64,000 nt of DNA from Bacillus pinisoli (GTDB lineage Bacteria > Bacillota > Bacilli > Bacillales > SA4). Where the stretch lies: NCBI RefSeq assembly GCF_023036475.1, contig NZ_JAJQKI010000016.1:1-64000 (forward strand). The letters are read 5' to 3'. Numbering within the stretch: position 1 is the first letter of the stretch; the number at the start of each line of letters is the position of its first letter. The notes under the pieces were generated by a model. The model saw only the letters and a list, made by a program, of their open reading frames with translations, searched no databases and was not told the origin of the DNA. The translations under genes and the position numbers were made by a program. Positions 1-9,658 of this stretch are shown here, one piece after another.

Positions 1-87
1 TCTAGTAACGAACTCCTATTTAGTGAAAAAGAAATAAGAATATCTTCCTATTAAGAGTCAATCAATCGCTCTGTCTCTTCTCTAGTA

Positions 88-119
88 TTGACTTCCTACC
101 CTTTCATTTAGGATATAAA
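88..119 (+). promoter_or_regulatory. Weak candidate promoter of the chemosensory operon
   Basis: TTGACT at 88-93 is a good -35 box, and TATAAA at 114-119 is the nearest good -10. The 20-bp gap is too long for SigA; GATATA at 112-117 would give 18 bp but fits less well. No SigD box (TAAA-N15-GCCGATAT) is visible in 1-207, unlike the chemoreceptor gene at 57829. The rest of 1-207 holds no gene that I can support. Confidence 0.25.
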
Positions 120-207
120 AATAGGAAGACCCTCCAATACCACAAAATCTAAAAAACACGCAAACTAAGATTAATAAGAAATAACAAACAGTTAGGAGGC
201 GATCAAA

Positions 208-651
208 TTGACGGATGCTACTCAAATAGGCAAAGCTCAATTTGTCGTGTTTTCCGTAAATCAACAACTCTATTCCTTATCAATTGAAGAGGTTGTTGAA
301 ATACTTCGAGTACCTGTTATAACGAGTATACCAGGGATTAATGAAATGATAGAAGGAGTTATTAACTTACGTGGGAGTATTATTCCAGTTGTTAGCCTCC
401 ATAAAAGATTTAATTTAATTCAAGCTTCTAAGCACAAAAAGAATCGAATCGTTATTGTACAAGGAGAAAATGAAAACATCGGATTAAGAGTAGAAGAAGT
501 AAGAATGGTTACCAAATTTAACGCAGATAACGTAGAGCCACCACCAGGTATGAGGGTGGATGAAGATATATTTATAGGCTTCGCTAAACTTGATGGACAA
601 GTCATCGGAATTCTCAATCTTAAAAAGGTGTTATATGAACATCAAGTCTAG
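208..651 (+). CDS. cheW: CheW-type coupling protein
   Basis: This 147-residue protein is one complete CheW domain. It has the typical VINLRG-S-IIPVV-L core near residues 50-65 and a C-terminal IGILNLKKVL strand. CheW proteins link chemoreceptor tips to the CheA kinase in cytoplasmic arrays. The start is TTG, fixed by GTTAGGAGGCGAT just upstream. It is the first gene of a tight operon: cheA begins 17 nt downstream. A second CheW domain is fused to the CheA, so the system has two coupling modules. Family assignment is secure; which receptor it serves is inferred from gene order. Confidence 0.93.
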   Translation: MTDATQIGKAQFVVFSVNQQLYSLSIEEVVEILRVPVITSIPGINEMIEGVINLRGSIIPVVSLHKRFNLIQASKHKKNRIVIVQGENENIGLRVEEVRMVTKFNADNVEPPPGMRVDEDIFIGFAKLDGQVIGILNLKKVLYEHQV

Positions 652-668
652 AAAAAAGGAGGTGCAAC

Positions 669-3212
669 ATGATGGACTTTGATTTATCTGCTTATCTAGG
701 AGTCTTCTTAGATGAAGTAGATGAGCAACTACAATTATTAGATTCAGAGATATTAATATTAGAAAAAGACCCAAAGAAAACAGAAACGATTCAAAATATT
801 TTCCGAGCTGCCCATACATTAAAAGGATCTTCTGCCTCAATGGGTTTTGAACAGATGAAGGAGTTTACACATCACTTAGAAAATATCTTTGATCTTGTTA
901 GAAACCAGAAACTAGAAGTAACGTCTGAACTAATAAATGTTATTTTCGAGAGTATTGACTTTATTAAACAATTAAAAGAAGCCATTGTTAATGGAAACCT
1001 TGAAGAGATAGATATAGAGCCTTCTGTTAGGAAGTTGAGTCAATTTAATGAAGGAGGATTCATTAAAAATGACAAGAAAAAGAATAAACATTCAGATCCA
1101 ATAAACGTTCAGTTGGATGAGTATCATAAGACGGTTCTCCGAAGTGGCATGGACTTTGGACATAATGCATTAGAAATTACGATAAAACTTGTAAGTGATG
1201 CGTTAATGAAAAACGTGCGGGCCTTGCTAATTCATAATAACTTAAAAGAAGCTGGAGAAATTGTTGCCTCTTTCCCATCGATTGAGGAAATGGAACGGGA
1301 AGATGGATTTAACGGTGAAATGAGTTATGTTCTATTAACGATGTTAAGTAAACAAGAGATTGTAGAGAATATTAACCAAATTTCTGACATTAAACATGTC
1401 AATATTAATGTTATTACGGAAGAAAATATAAACAAAGAAATAGTTGCGAATGAAGTGAGTAATGAGGTTCATATACAGACTAGTCCTATTCAAGATGAAT
1501 TAGAACATGATTCGGCTAAAGGGGCGAAAGCCAAAATTAACCCGACGGTTCGAGTAGACGTTGATAAACTTGAGCATCTCATGAATTTGGTGGGAGAGCT
1601 TGTGATCGACCAAACTAGATTAGTAGACGTAAGAGGGCGATTAACAGAAAGAGAGTCTAGACAAGAAGATGATCTCGAAATTCTCGATGAAGTAACTAAT
1701 CATCTAAGTAGAGTCATTACGGAACTTCAAGAAGGCATGATGAAAACAAGGATGCTACCAATTGAACAACTGTTTAATCGTTTTCCAAGAATGGTTAGAG
1801 ATACTGCTCAAAAAGCAAATAAAGAAATTGATTTCATTATTCAAGGGAAAGAAACGGAACTTGATCGAACATTAATTGAGGAAATTAGTGATCCGCTTAT
1901 CCACCTACTACGGAATTCGGTTGACCATGGAATAGAAAGTCCTGAAGAAAGAGTAAGACTTGGTAAACCTACTAGAGGTAAAGTGGTGCTCAGAGCAGCT
2001 CATGAAGAAAATCATATTGTTATTTCTATTAAAGATGACGGAAAAGGAATAGACCCGGAAAAAATTAGAAAAACAGCCGTGAGTAAAGGCACGATTACAG
2101 AAGAAGAGGCAAGTAAATTAAATGATAAAGATGCTATGTTTCTCATCTTTAAGTCTGGAGTATCAACAGCCGAGAAGATTACAGATATTTCTGGTCGAGG
2201 CGTTGGAATGGATATCGTTCGAGCTCATATAGAAAAACTGAACGGTATTATTGATATCGATTCTACAATTGGAGTAGGGACAACGTTTACAATTAAACTT
2301 CCACTTACATTAGCTATTATTCGTTCCTTATTAGTAAAGTTTGGACATAAGACATTCGCGATTCCTTTAGTAAATGTTTTAGAAATTATTAGACTAAACA
2401 AAGAAGATATCCAAATGATTAAGGATAAAGAGGTCGGTCTGGTCAGAGGAAGAGTGCTTCCATTAGTAAGAATGAAGAAAAAACTAGGAATTGAAGATAG
2501 CGATACAAATGGAGATGACAAAAAACGAGAATTTGTGATTGTCGTAGGAATTGCAGATAAACGAATTGGTTTGATAGCAGATAAGACGTTAGGAAATCAA
2601 GAGATTGTTATTAAATCATTAGGACCATACATTGGATCCCCTGCCTATATAGCTGGTGCAACTATTATGGGTGATGGAAGTGTAGCCTTAATCCTTGATG
2701 TATCTTCTGTTGTAAGAGAACAAGGGACGCAGGATCTTGAAAACATAGACAATCATGTGAAGAAAGAGTTAGAGGATGAAGGGCAATTTGTAACCTTTAA
2801 GCTGGCAACAGAAGAATATGCAATAGAGATTCAACGAGCAAAAGATATTGTTTCAGTTCCTATTATTACGAAGGTTGTCGATGCGCCTAAGGATTTACTA
2901 GGAATTATTAATTTAAGAGGGACTATGTTACCTGTCGTTGACTTAAGAGAGAGATTCAATTTAGAACCGACAAAGCGAACAAAGAAATCAAGAATTATAG
3001 TTGTGGAGAATGGTACTCAAGACGTAGGCTTCCTAGTGGATGAAGTAACGCAAGTATTAAAAACAAGCAATACATCTATTGAAAAACCATCCATTGAAAG
3101 TCAGTATAATCAATCAAATCTAATAAAAGGTATAAGTAAGATAGATCAAAGAGTTGTGATGATACTAGAGTTTAACGAAATCTTAAAAACAGTCAATCTA
3201 AATCAGTTGTAA
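669..3212 (+). CDS. cheA: CheA histidine kinase with an extra C-terminal CheW domain
   Basis: This 847-residue CheA has the domains in order. P1/Hpt carries the phospho-accepting His49 in AAHTLKGSS. A P2-like docking domain lies at about 160-260. P3 dimerisation includes EGMMKTRMLPI. The P4 ATPase has an N box around 408-425 (LLRNSVDHGIE), then DDGKGID and GRGVGMD. A P5 CheW-like domain follows, and a second complete CheW domain occupies roughly 700-847 (GIINLRGTMLPVVDLRERF). Flagellar CheA of Bacillus ends after P5, so the extra CheW domain marks an alternative-type system. An AAGGAGG site precedes the start. No CheY is encoded nearby, so the only visible phosphate acceptor is CheB. There are no membrane segments. 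Confidence 0.95.
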   Translation: MMDFDLSAYLGVFLDEVDEQLQLLDSEILILEKDPKKTETIQNIFRAAHTLKGSSASMGFEQMKEFTHHLENIFDLVRNQKLEVTSELINVIFESIDFIKQLKEAIVNGNLEEIDIEPSVRKLSQFNEGGFIKNDKKKNKHSDPINVQLDEYHKTVLRSGMDFGHNALEITIKLVSDALMKNVRALLIHNNLKEAGEIVASFPSIEEMEREDGFNGEMSYVLLTMLSKQEIVENINQISDIKHVNINVITEENINKEIVANEVSNEVHIQTSPIQDELEHDSAKGAKAKINPTVRVDVDKLEHLMNLVGELVIDQTRLVDVRGRLTERESRQEDDLEILDEVTNHLSRVITELQEGMMKTRMLPIEQLFNRFPRMVRDTAQKANKEIDFIIQGKETELDRTLIEEISDPLIHLLRNSVDHGIESPEERVRLGKPTRGKVVLRAAHEENHIVISIKDDGKGIDPEKIRKTAVSKGTITEEEASKLNDKDAMFLIFKSGVSTAEKITDISGRGVGMDIVRAHIEKLNGIIDIDSTIGVGTTFTIKLPLTLAIIRSLLVKFGHKTFAIPLVNVLEIIRLNKEDIQMIKDKEVGLVRGRVLPLVRMKKKLGIEDSDTNGDDKKREFVIVVGIADKRIGLIADKTLGNQEIVIKSLGPYIGSPAYIAGATIMGDGSVALILDVSSVVREQGTQDLENIDNHVKKELEDEGQFVTFKLATEEYAIEIQRAKDIVSVPIITKVVDAPKDLLGIINLRGTMLPVVDLRERFNLEPTKRTKKSRIIVVENGTQDVGFLVDEVTQVLKTSNTSIEKPSIESQYNQSNLIKGISKIDQRVVMILEFNEILKTVNLNQL

Positions 3213-3262
3213 AAACAAGTTAATTACTAGTTGTAATGACTTATATTAGGAGGCCACTGGCT

Positions 3263-6200
3263 ATGGGTATATTTAGAAGAACAAGCATTGAAAAAGATCA
3301 ACTACTGAAGACAACTTCATATTTAGAACAAGATTTAACCCAACTAACAGATGCGATTACACAAATAACCAAAGGAAATCAAACTCAAGCAACATCACTT
3401 GATCAAACAGGTTCTATGATGACGAACCTATCCCATTCTATTACAGGTGTTGTCCAAAATGCAGAAAACCTTAGAAAGACAACTTCAACAGCCTTTACTT
3501 CACTAGAAGGAATTCTTCAGGGGATTAAAGGACTAGATCAGAACGTAAGCACCAGCTCAAGTTCATTAGAAGAGATTTCAGCTGCATTAGAGGAAATGGC
3601 AAGTCAAATTAGTGGGGTTGCAGGAAATGCAGATCAGCTGACCGCATCAGCTAAAGATGCAACACATGCCATTCAGGAAATCGCTGCATCTATTCAACAA
3701 GTTTCTGGGAACTCTGTAAGTACGACAAATTCTGTTGAGAATGTCTCTGTAGCAATGGAACAGATGAGTAAGTCAATCGTAGGAGTAGCACAAAATGCAG
3801 AAAGCTTAACAAATTCTGCTAAAAGTACTAGTGATGCCATTCAGGAATTAGCGGCATCTATTGAGCAAGTAGCCGGGAATTCAACAAGAACTACTGCTTC
3901 GGTTGAACAAATCTCTGTTTCTATAGAAGAAATGGCTTCATCTATTAATGGTGTCAAGTTAAATGCAGAAAGTTTAACTTTATCTGCAACGGATACAAAC
4001 AATGCCATTCAGGAAATGGCTGCTTCTATCCAACAAGTAGCAGGAAATGCAAGTCATACTTCTACATCCGTAGAAGAAGTATCTGCTGCGATTGAAGAGA
4101 TGGCAGCTTCTATTGAACAAGTCGCAAGAAATGCAGAAAGCCTTACGCTTTCTGCTAAAGAAACCAATGATGGGATTCAAGAAATGGCGGCCTCCATTGA
4201 ACAGGTTGCAAAAAATGCAGTAAGTTCTTCTGAATCTGTAGAGGAAGTATCAGCGGCAATTGAAGAAATGGGAAGTCAAGTTAAGGGTGTAGCACAAAAT
4301 GCAGAGGTGCTAGCTGTATCTGTAGAATCTACAAGTACTTCTATAGAAGAAATGGCAGCCTCCATTCAACAAGTAGCAGGCAATGCAGAAAGTACAGCAG
4401 CTTCTGTAGAACAAGTGTCAGCAGCGATTGAAGAGATGGGTAGTCAAGTTAAAGGTGTTGCAGGCAATGCAGAAAGTTTAACTCAATCTGCTGTAGAAGT
4501 AAGTGGAGCGATTCAGGAGATGGCAGCTTCTATTCAGCAAGTAGCTGGTAACTCAAGAAGTACAGCATTTTCAGTTGAAGAAGTATCTGCAGCGATTGAA
4601 GAAATGGGAAGCCAAGTAAAAGGTGTTGCAGCAAACGCAGACACCTTAAATAAATCGTCAGAAGAAACAGCGGCCTCTATCCAACAACTAGCGGCATCAG
4701 TTCAACAGGTCGCAGGAAATGCACAAAATACAGCAAGTTCAGTGGAACAGGTGTCAGCCTCTATTGAACAAATGGGTAAATCTGTAAAAGGTGTATCAAC
4801 TAGTGCAGGAAGCTTAACTAAGTCTGCAAGAGAGACCAATCAATCTATTCAAGAGATGGCAGCCTCTATTCAACAAGTCGCTGCCAATGCCGAAAATGTA
4901 AATAAGCTGACAACAACGGTTGCTCATGATGCTCAAAATGGTAAAGGGGCTGTTCTTGAGTCTGTTGAAGGAATGAAAGAGATTGGAGAAGTTGTACAAC
5001 AGGCTTCAACAGTTATGCAAAGCTTGGGAAAAAGTTCAGATGAAATTGGTAGTATTATTGAAGTAATTGATGATATAGCTGAACAAACAAACTTACTCGC
5101 TCTTAATGCAGCAATTGAAGCCGCTAGAGCAGGTGAACATGGAAAAGGATTCAGTGTTGTAGCAGATGAAGTGCGAAAGCTAGCTGAAAGAACTGCATCA
5201 GCGACGAAGGAAATTGCTACATTAATAAAGGGAATTCAGGCTGAAACAACCGATGCTATAAAAGCAATTGAAGTTGGAGAGCAAAAGGTGGAGCAAGGCT
5301 ATAAGCTTTCAGACCGTGCATCAGATGCTATAAATAAGATTGTAGTTGGTGTTGAAAACATTACGAGTGAGATTTCACAGATTACAACAGCAACAACACA
5401 ACAAGCTGTTCAAGCACAAGATATAGTAAAATCTGTTGAAAATGTAACTCTTCAAGCGGACCAAGTAACGCAGGCAACGGTTGAGCAAGCAGCTGGTGTA
5501 GAGGAAATTATTAAGGGCGTAGTAAGTGCGCGTGAGCAAGTGAAGCAAATTACTGAGGCTACCCTAGAACAGTCAAAACAATCTGCTCACATTGTTAAAT
5601 CAGTTGAAAATATGACAGAACAGGTAGATCAAGTAACACAAGCAGTGAAAGAGCAAGCAGCGGGAGTTGAGGAAATTATTAAGGGCGTTGTTAACGCTCG
5701 TGAACAAGTAAAACAAATTACGACCGCAACTGATGAGCAGGCAAAGCAGGCTCAAAGTATTGTAGATTCTGTAGCCGATGTGACAAATCAGGCTGAGCTT
5801 GTAACAAACTCTACGAAAGAACAAACAATAGCAGTGGAAGAAATCATCCTTGGGGTAAGAAATGCTCGTGAACAAGTAAAACAAATATCTGTAGCGACTG
5901 TAGAACAATCAAAACAAGCACAAGGTATTATTACTGAAGTTGTCAGTATGGTGAACCAAACTAAGCAAGTCACAGAATCTATGAAAGAACAAGCTGCAGG
6001 TGTTGAAGATATTATAAAGAGTGTAGTAAATGCCCGCGAACAAGTGAAACAAATAACATCTGGAACACAAGAACAAACAAAGCAGGCAGAATATATTGTG
6101 ACGGCAATGGCAAATGTCACAAATCAGGCAGAACAAGTGACACAAGCAACTGAGGAGCAAAAAGAAAGTGCAAAAGAAGTGATCCGAGGGGTTGCAAATG

Positions 6201-6985
6201 CTCGTGAACAAGTAAAACAAATTACAACTGCTACAAGTGAACAAGCAAAACAAGCCCAAGAAATTGTAAAAGCTGTCGAAAGTGTAACGAATCAAGCAAA
6301 TCAAGTAACTGTAGCGGTAGCAGAGCAAGTGACTAGTGTAGAAGATATTAAAAAAGGTGTCATTGATGCCCGTGAACAAGTAAAACAAATTACAGTGGCA
6401 ACTAACGAGCAAGCAGCACAAGCAGAGGGAATTGTTACATCTGTATTAAACGTAACTGAACAAGCAGAACTAGTAGCTTCTGCAACTGTTGAACAAGCTG
6501 GTGGAGCTGAAGAAATTGCACGTGACGTGTTGAATGCGAAAGAGCAATTACTTCAAATAACAGAAGCGGTAACGGAACAAGCAAAACAATCAAGTGGAAT
6601 TGTATCCATTATGTCAGATGTAACAAACCAAGCAGAGATTGTGACTCAGTCCACGAAGGAGCAAACAGCTGGGGTAGAAGACATTGTGAAGAGTGTGACA
6701 AGTATTACTGAACAAATGACAGAAGTCACAAAAGCAACACGTGAGTTAACATTAGTTAGTGAAGAAGTTGTGAAGCTAATTGATACCGTTAAAAATCAAT
6801 CTGGCGAAGTGACAGAAGCAACAAAAGTACAGGCAGACGAAGTGAAAAATATTGAGAGAACTATAAAGGAAACGAGCTTTATGTTTACTCAAGGTGGTAA
6901 AGATATAGAAAGTGTTTCAAAGTTTGCGAACAATCTTAAAGACAAAAAGTTTGAACTTCAGCAATTAGTACAAGCTATAAAATAA
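3263..6985 (+). CDS. Giant soluble methyl-accepting protein built of 56-residue repeats
   Basis: The protein has 1240 residues and no signal peptide, membrane segment, HAMP or recognisable sensor domain. The chemoreceptor tip is intact at about 600-650: [19 protein letters not shown] begins at Glu607 and [15 protein letters not shown] follows. Residues 66-513 are eight tandem 56-residue repeats starting NAESL/NADxL, each containing AASIxQVAxN and SAAIEEM, plus a half copy. Residues 699-1146 are eight more 56-residue repeats starting [10 protein letters not shown]. The 56-residue unit equals eight heptads, and the two blocks are of equal size either side of the tip, as expected for an antiparallel coiled-coil hairpin. 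The in-frame ATG at 3236 is rejected because AGGAGG at 3248-3253 serves the ATG at 3263. Sense input is unknown. Confidence 0.88.
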   Translation: MGIFRRTSIEKDQLLKTTSYLEQDLTQLTDAITQITKGNQTQATSLDQTGSMMTNLSHSITGVVQNAENLRKTTSTAFTSLEGILQGIKGLDQNVSTSSSSLEEISAALEEMASQISGVAGNADQLTASAKDATHAIQEIAASIQQVSGNSVSTTNSVENVSVAMEQMSKSIVGVAQNAESLTNSAKSTSDAIQELAASIEQVAGNSTRTTASVEQISVSIEEMASSINGVKLNAESLTLSATDTNNAIQEMAASIQQVAGNASHTSTSVEEVSAAIEEMAASIEQVARNAESLTLSAKETNDGIQEMAASIEQVAKNAVSSSESVEEVSAAIEEMGSQVKGVAQNAEVLAVSVESTSTSIEEMAASIQQVAGNAESTAASVEQVSAAIEEMGSQVKGVAGNAESLTQSAVEVSGAIQEMAASIQQVAGNSRSTAFSVEEVSAAIEEMGSQVKGVAANADTLNKSSEETAASIQQLAASVQQVAGNAQNTASSVEQVSASIEQMGKSVKGVSTSAGSLTKSARETNQSIQEMAASIQQVAANAENVNKLTTTVAHDAQNGKGAVLESVEGMKEIGEVVQQASTVMQSLGKSSDEIGSIIEVIDDIAEQTNLLALNAAIEAARAGEHGKGFSVVADEVRKLAERTASATKEIATLIKGIQAETTDAIKAIEVGEQKVEQGYKLSDRASDAINKIVVGVENITSEISQITTATTQQAVQAQDIVKSVENVTLQADQVTQATVEQAAGVEEIIKGVVSAREQVKQITEATLEQSKQSAHIVKSVENMTEQVDQVTQAVKEQAAGVEEIIKGVVNAREQVKQITTATDEQAKQAQSIVDSVADVTNQAELVTNSTKEQTIAVEEIILGVRNAREQVKQISVATVEQSKQAQGIITEVVSMVNQTKQVTESMKEQAAGVEDIIKSVVNAREQVKQITSGTQEQTKQAEYIVTAMANVTNQAEQVTQATEEQKESAKEVIRGVANAREQVKQITTATSEQAKQAQEIVKAVESVTNQANQVTVAVAEQVTSVEDIKKGVIDAREQVKQITVATNEQAAQAEGIVTSVLNVTEQAELVASATVEQAGGAEEIARDVLNAKEQLLQITEAVTEQAKQSSGIVSIMSDVTNQAEIVTQSTKEQTAGVEDIVKSVTSITEQMTEVTKATRELTLVSEEVVKLIDTVKNQSGEVTEATKVQADEVKNIERTIKETSFMFTQGGKDIESVSKFANNLKDKKFELQQLVQAIK

Positions 6986-6995
6986 AATAGAAAGA

Positions 6996-7030
6996 AACCG
7001 TTGATGAACCTCTCATCAACGGTTCCCTTT
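6996..7030 (+). terminator. Hairpin between mcp and cheR
   Basis: A perfect 12-bp stem (AACCGTTGATGA, 6996-7007, with its complement at 7013-7024) and a 5-nt loop are followed by CCCTTT. The T tract is weak, so it looks like an attenuator or RNA-processing hairpin that lowers cheR-cheB expression relative to the receptor rather than a complete stop. Confidence 0.6.
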
Positions 7031-7092
7031 AAGTAAGGTTGTATGCGTATAAAGCCTAAATTTAAGTATGTGTAATAAGGGGTTAATGGAAA

Positions 7093-7893
7093 ATGGAAAA
7101 TATCGCACTAACTCAATTGGGACAGCTAGTTTATAACTATTGCGGCCTTAACTATTTATCTAATTTACCTTCATTAGAAGCAAAAGTATCAAAAAGGTTA
7201 CAAGAGTTAAACGTCACCCTATGGAGTTATATAAAGATACTTGAAGAGTCAGCGGAAGAGTGGGATGTATTAATGGTGCTTCTCACCATAAATGAAACCT
7301 ATTTCTACCGTGAAGATAAGCAATTATCTGTGTTTCAACATACAGTTTTACCATCTTTAAATAAAAAACATGTAAAACCAATTAAAATTTGGAGTGCAGC
7401 ATGTTCGACAGGTGAAGAGCCGTATTCGCTAGCAATGAGTGTGTTAGATAGTGGGATTTATTCCTCAGATGAAGTTCAAATTATCGGAACTGATATTAAT
7501 AAAAAGGTATTAAACACTGCTAAAGGTGGTACTTACAATAAAAGATCACTTTCGTTTAGGAGAATACCAGAACGGTGGTTAACCTCTTACTTCTATGACA
7601 ATCCAAATGATTATCAGATTAAGGGTGAAGCAAAAGAAATGGTGTCCTTTAAATATTTAAATCTTCTAGATGATCGTTCAATGCGATCTGAAAGTGGATA
7701 CGATGTTATTTTCTGTAGAAATGTTTTAATCTATTTTGATGCGGAAACAATTAAAAAAGTAGCTACGTATTTCTATCACTCTTTGAAAAAGGATGGCCTA
7801 CTATTCCTCGGGCATGCAGAAAATATCTCAAATATGGGTATTGGATTTGAAACGATAAGCACCGATGGTACCTTTTATTATAGAAAGGGGTAA
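7093..7893 (+). CDS. cheR: Chemoreceptor glutamate methyltransferase CheR
   Basis: This 266-residue protein has the CheR fold. An N-terminal helical domain is followed by NETYFYRE near 67-74, the SAM-binding SAACSTGEEPYSL at 101-113, an acidic GTDIN segment, and DVIFCRNVLIYFD near the C-terminus. It transfers methyl groups from S-adenosylmethionine to Glu side chains on receptor coiled coils. No pentapeptide-binding or TPR extension is present. It lies 107 nt after the receptor gene, behind a hairpin, and 3 nt before cheB. The giant receptor upstream is the obvious substrate, by inference. Confidence 0.94.
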   Translation: MENIALTQLGQLVYNYCGLNYLSNLPSLEAKVSKRLQELNVTLWSYIKILEESAEEWDVLMVLLTINETYFYREDKQLSVFQHTVLPSLNKKHVKPIKIWSAACSTGEEPYSLAMSVLDSGIYSSDEVQIIGTDINKKVLNTAKGGTYNKRSLSFRRIPERWLTSYFYDNPNDYQIKGEAKEMVSFKYLNLLDDRSMRSESGYDVIFCRNVLIYFDAETIKKVATYFYHSLKKDGLLFLGHAENISNMGIGFETISTDGTFYYRKG

Positions 7894-7896
7894 CAA

Positions 7897-8952
7897 ATGA
7901 CTGAAAAATATAGCGTGTTGGTCGTGGATGATTCAGCCTTTATGAGGAAAACCATTAGCACTTTCATTGAAGCAAGTGAGGACCTTTACGTTGTTGGAAA
8001 GGCTAGAAATGGTTTAGATGCAATTGAAAAGGTGAGAAGATTAAAGCCGGCGATTGTCACTCTTGATATTGAAATGCCGGAGTTGGATGGATTAGAAACA
8101 TTGAATAGATTAATGAAAGAATCACCTGTGCCTGTTGTCATGTTAAGTAATGGAGCAGAGTCTACTTTAGAGGCTTTTGAATTAGGCGCTGTAGATTTCG
8201 TCATAAAAGAAACATTAATAAAAAATAATAATCATGAAACTCTACAAGATTTTTACACAAGACTAATTGTAGCTGCGAATGCAAAGCTACCATTACCCAT
8301 TATGAAAGAATCAGTTAAGGAATCAAACATAACGAATTTAACTCACATGAGGGAAACCTCTAAAGATCGAGATACGAAAAGCAAAGAATTAATTGTGATA
8401 GGTAGTTCGACTGGTGGACCTTCCGCACTACAAACTATATTAACTAGATTTCCAGAGGATTTTCCTATACCCATTGTAGTTATACAACATATGCCTCCAG
8501 GGTTTACAAAACCTCTTGCAGATCGATTTAATAGTCTATGTCAACTAACTGTTAAAGAAGCGGAGCATAATGAAGAAGTTCTACCTGGTCATATTTATAT
8601 TGCCCCAGCAGGACTACAGACGACATTAAAGAAAAATCATCAAAATCGTTATGTGATAAAACTGAAAATCAGCTCTAACATAGAGACTTTATATAAACCA
8701 TCTGTAGATGTGACGCTTTTATCTGTTGCTGAAATAGCAAAACAACACCTCTTGACTGTTATTCTTACTGGAATGGGAGATGACGGATTAAGAGGCTGTT
8801 CCTTAGTCAAAAAAGTAGGTGGAAGCGTTTTAGCAGAATCAGAAGAAACTTGTGTTGTATATGGAATGCCAAAGGTCGTTTTTGAAGCAGGGTTAGTTGA
8901 TCAACAGTCACCACTACCAGCTATGTATGACCAAATGATTAAATACCTCTAA
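7897..8952 (+). CDS. cheB: CheB receptor methylesterase/deamidase with receiver domain
   Basis: This 351-residue protein has a receiver domain (Asp11, Asp12 and phospho-acceptor Asp57 in TLDIEMPELDG), a short linker and a CheB methylesterase domain. The catalytic triad is visible as Ser171 (GSSTGGPS), His198 (VIQHMPPGF) and Asp295 (LTGMGDDGL). It removes methyl groups from receptor glutamates and deamidates Gln when phosphorylated by CheA. It is the only receiver in the operon, so phosphotransfer here appears to feed adaptation. No other response regulator is encoded up to 11308. Confidence 0.95.
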   Translation: MTEKYSVLVVDDSAFMRKTISTFIEASEDLYVVGKARNGLDAIEKVRRLKPAIVTLDIEMPELDGLETLNRLMKESPVPVVMLSNGAESTLEAFELGAVDFVIKETLIKNNNHETLQDFYTRLIVAANAKLPLPIMKESVKESNITNLTHMRETSKDRDTKSKELIVIGSSTGGPSALQTILTRFPEDFPIPIVVIQHMPPGFTKPLADRFNSLCQLTVKEAEHNEEVLPGHIYIAPAGLQTTLKKNHQNRYVIKLKISSNIETLYKPSVDVTLLSVAEIAKQHLLTVILTGMGDDGLRGCSLVKKVGGSVLAESEETCVVYGMPKVVFEAGLVDQQSPLPAMYDQMIKYL

Positions 8953-9045
8953 ATTGTAGGACTCTTTTATAAAAGTCTGTTGCTTTTAAAAAAGTTAAAA
9001 TTTACTTGATTCAATAAAATCAATCTAAGAGCCCGGTTTAAAAAA

Positions 9046-9054
9046 TGTTATAGT
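9046..9054 (+). promoter_or_regulatory. Extended -10 promoter element for the STAS gene
   Basis: TGTTATAGT at 9046-9054 is an extended -10 (TGnTATAGT) 32 nt before the start codon. No convincing -35 box lies upstream. Confidence 0.35.
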
Positions 9055-9086
9055 AAAATAAGTAGGAAGAAATTAGAGGTGAAGTA

Positions 9087-9422
9087 ATGTTACTTATTAA
9101 TAAAGATTTAGTGGATATATTAAAAATTGAAGAGGAAATTACCATTAAAAATAATGAGCAGTTTAAGCTCGAAATGTCTAAGTTTTTATCAGACTGTAGA
9201 CAATTTCTAGTATTAGATTTAGATGAAGTAAGTTATCTAAATAGCTCTGCGCTGGGAATTATTGCAGATACAGCAATGAAGGCAAAAAAAGAACATAAAG
9301 AACTTGTCCTATCAGGGATAAAGCCTCCAATTGATGAGATTTTTAAAATTGTTAAGTTTGACACTTTTATGAGACTATTCCCCACACTAAAAGAAGCGGA
9401 AGAGTACTTTAGTAATTTATAA
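9087..9422 (+). CDS. STAS-domain protein (anti-anti-sigma-factor-like)
   Basis: This 111-residue protein is a single STAS domain. LDEVSYLNSSALGII (about 45-59) carries the Ser53-Ser54 pair at the site where SpoIIAA/RsbV proteins are phosphorylated. Such proteins usually act by partner switching with serine kinases of the RsbW type, but no kinase or phosphatase is encoded nearby. It lies 134 nt after cheB with its own probable promoter and is preceded by AGAGGTGA. Its position between the chemosensory genes and a LuxR-type regulator suggests, without proof, a role in output or scaffolding. Confidence 0.82.
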   Translation: MLLINKDLVDILKIEEEITIKNNEQFKLEMSKFLSDCRQFLVLDLDEVSYLNSSALGIIADTAMKAKKEHKELVLSGIKPPIDEIFKIVKFDTFMRLFPTLKEAEEYFSNL

Positions 9423-9467
9423 AAGCTCTTTGTTACTTAATAAACTATTGATCTGAGGGTAGGCTCT

Positions 9468-9495
9468 CTTTTAACGATAAATGTCGTATATATTG
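9468..9495 (+). repeat. Dispersed 28-bp intergenic repeat, copy 1
   Basis: This stretch matches 35851-35878 at 25 of 28 positions and begins CTTTTAACGATAAATG in both. It lies between the STAS and LuxR-type genes. It is not coding and its function is unknown. Confidence 0.45.
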
Positions 9496-9536
9496 TTGAG
9501 TACGAAAAAAGTATTATTAAGTCAGTTTGTTTCCTG

Positions 9537-9570
9537 CCACAAGTTTACCTTCTTGTGGTTTTGTTGTTTT
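9537..9570 (+). terminator. Intrinsic terminator after the STAS gene
   Basis: CCACAAG (9537-9543) pairs with CTTGTGG (9552-9558), followed by a T-rich run TTTTGTTGTTTT. It separates the STAS gene from the LuxR-type regulator. Confidence 0.7.
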
Positions 9571-9658
9571 AAGTTCAACTCTATAATATCGGTTATTTAA
9601 ATAGTTTTTTCGGCACAATATAAGTAAATTAATTGCACATTAGGGGGGATGCGTTGAA

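Noticed and set aside
3980-6421. Several long open frames on the minus strand within the giant receptor gene
   Set aside because: They mirror the repeated codons of the receptor on the other strand, give Cys/Phe/Leu-rich low-complexity products and have no ribosome sites.
3458-6700. Tandem 168-bp DNA repeats as a possible CRISPR or satellite array
   Set aside because: The repeats are in frame, diverged at the DNA level and encode a coiled-coil protein; there are no unique spacers between identical repeats.
8953-9045. Terminator after cheB
   Set aside because: A GACT/AGTC hairpin is present near 8960-8982, but it has a bulge and only a short T run, so the evidence is too weak to list it.
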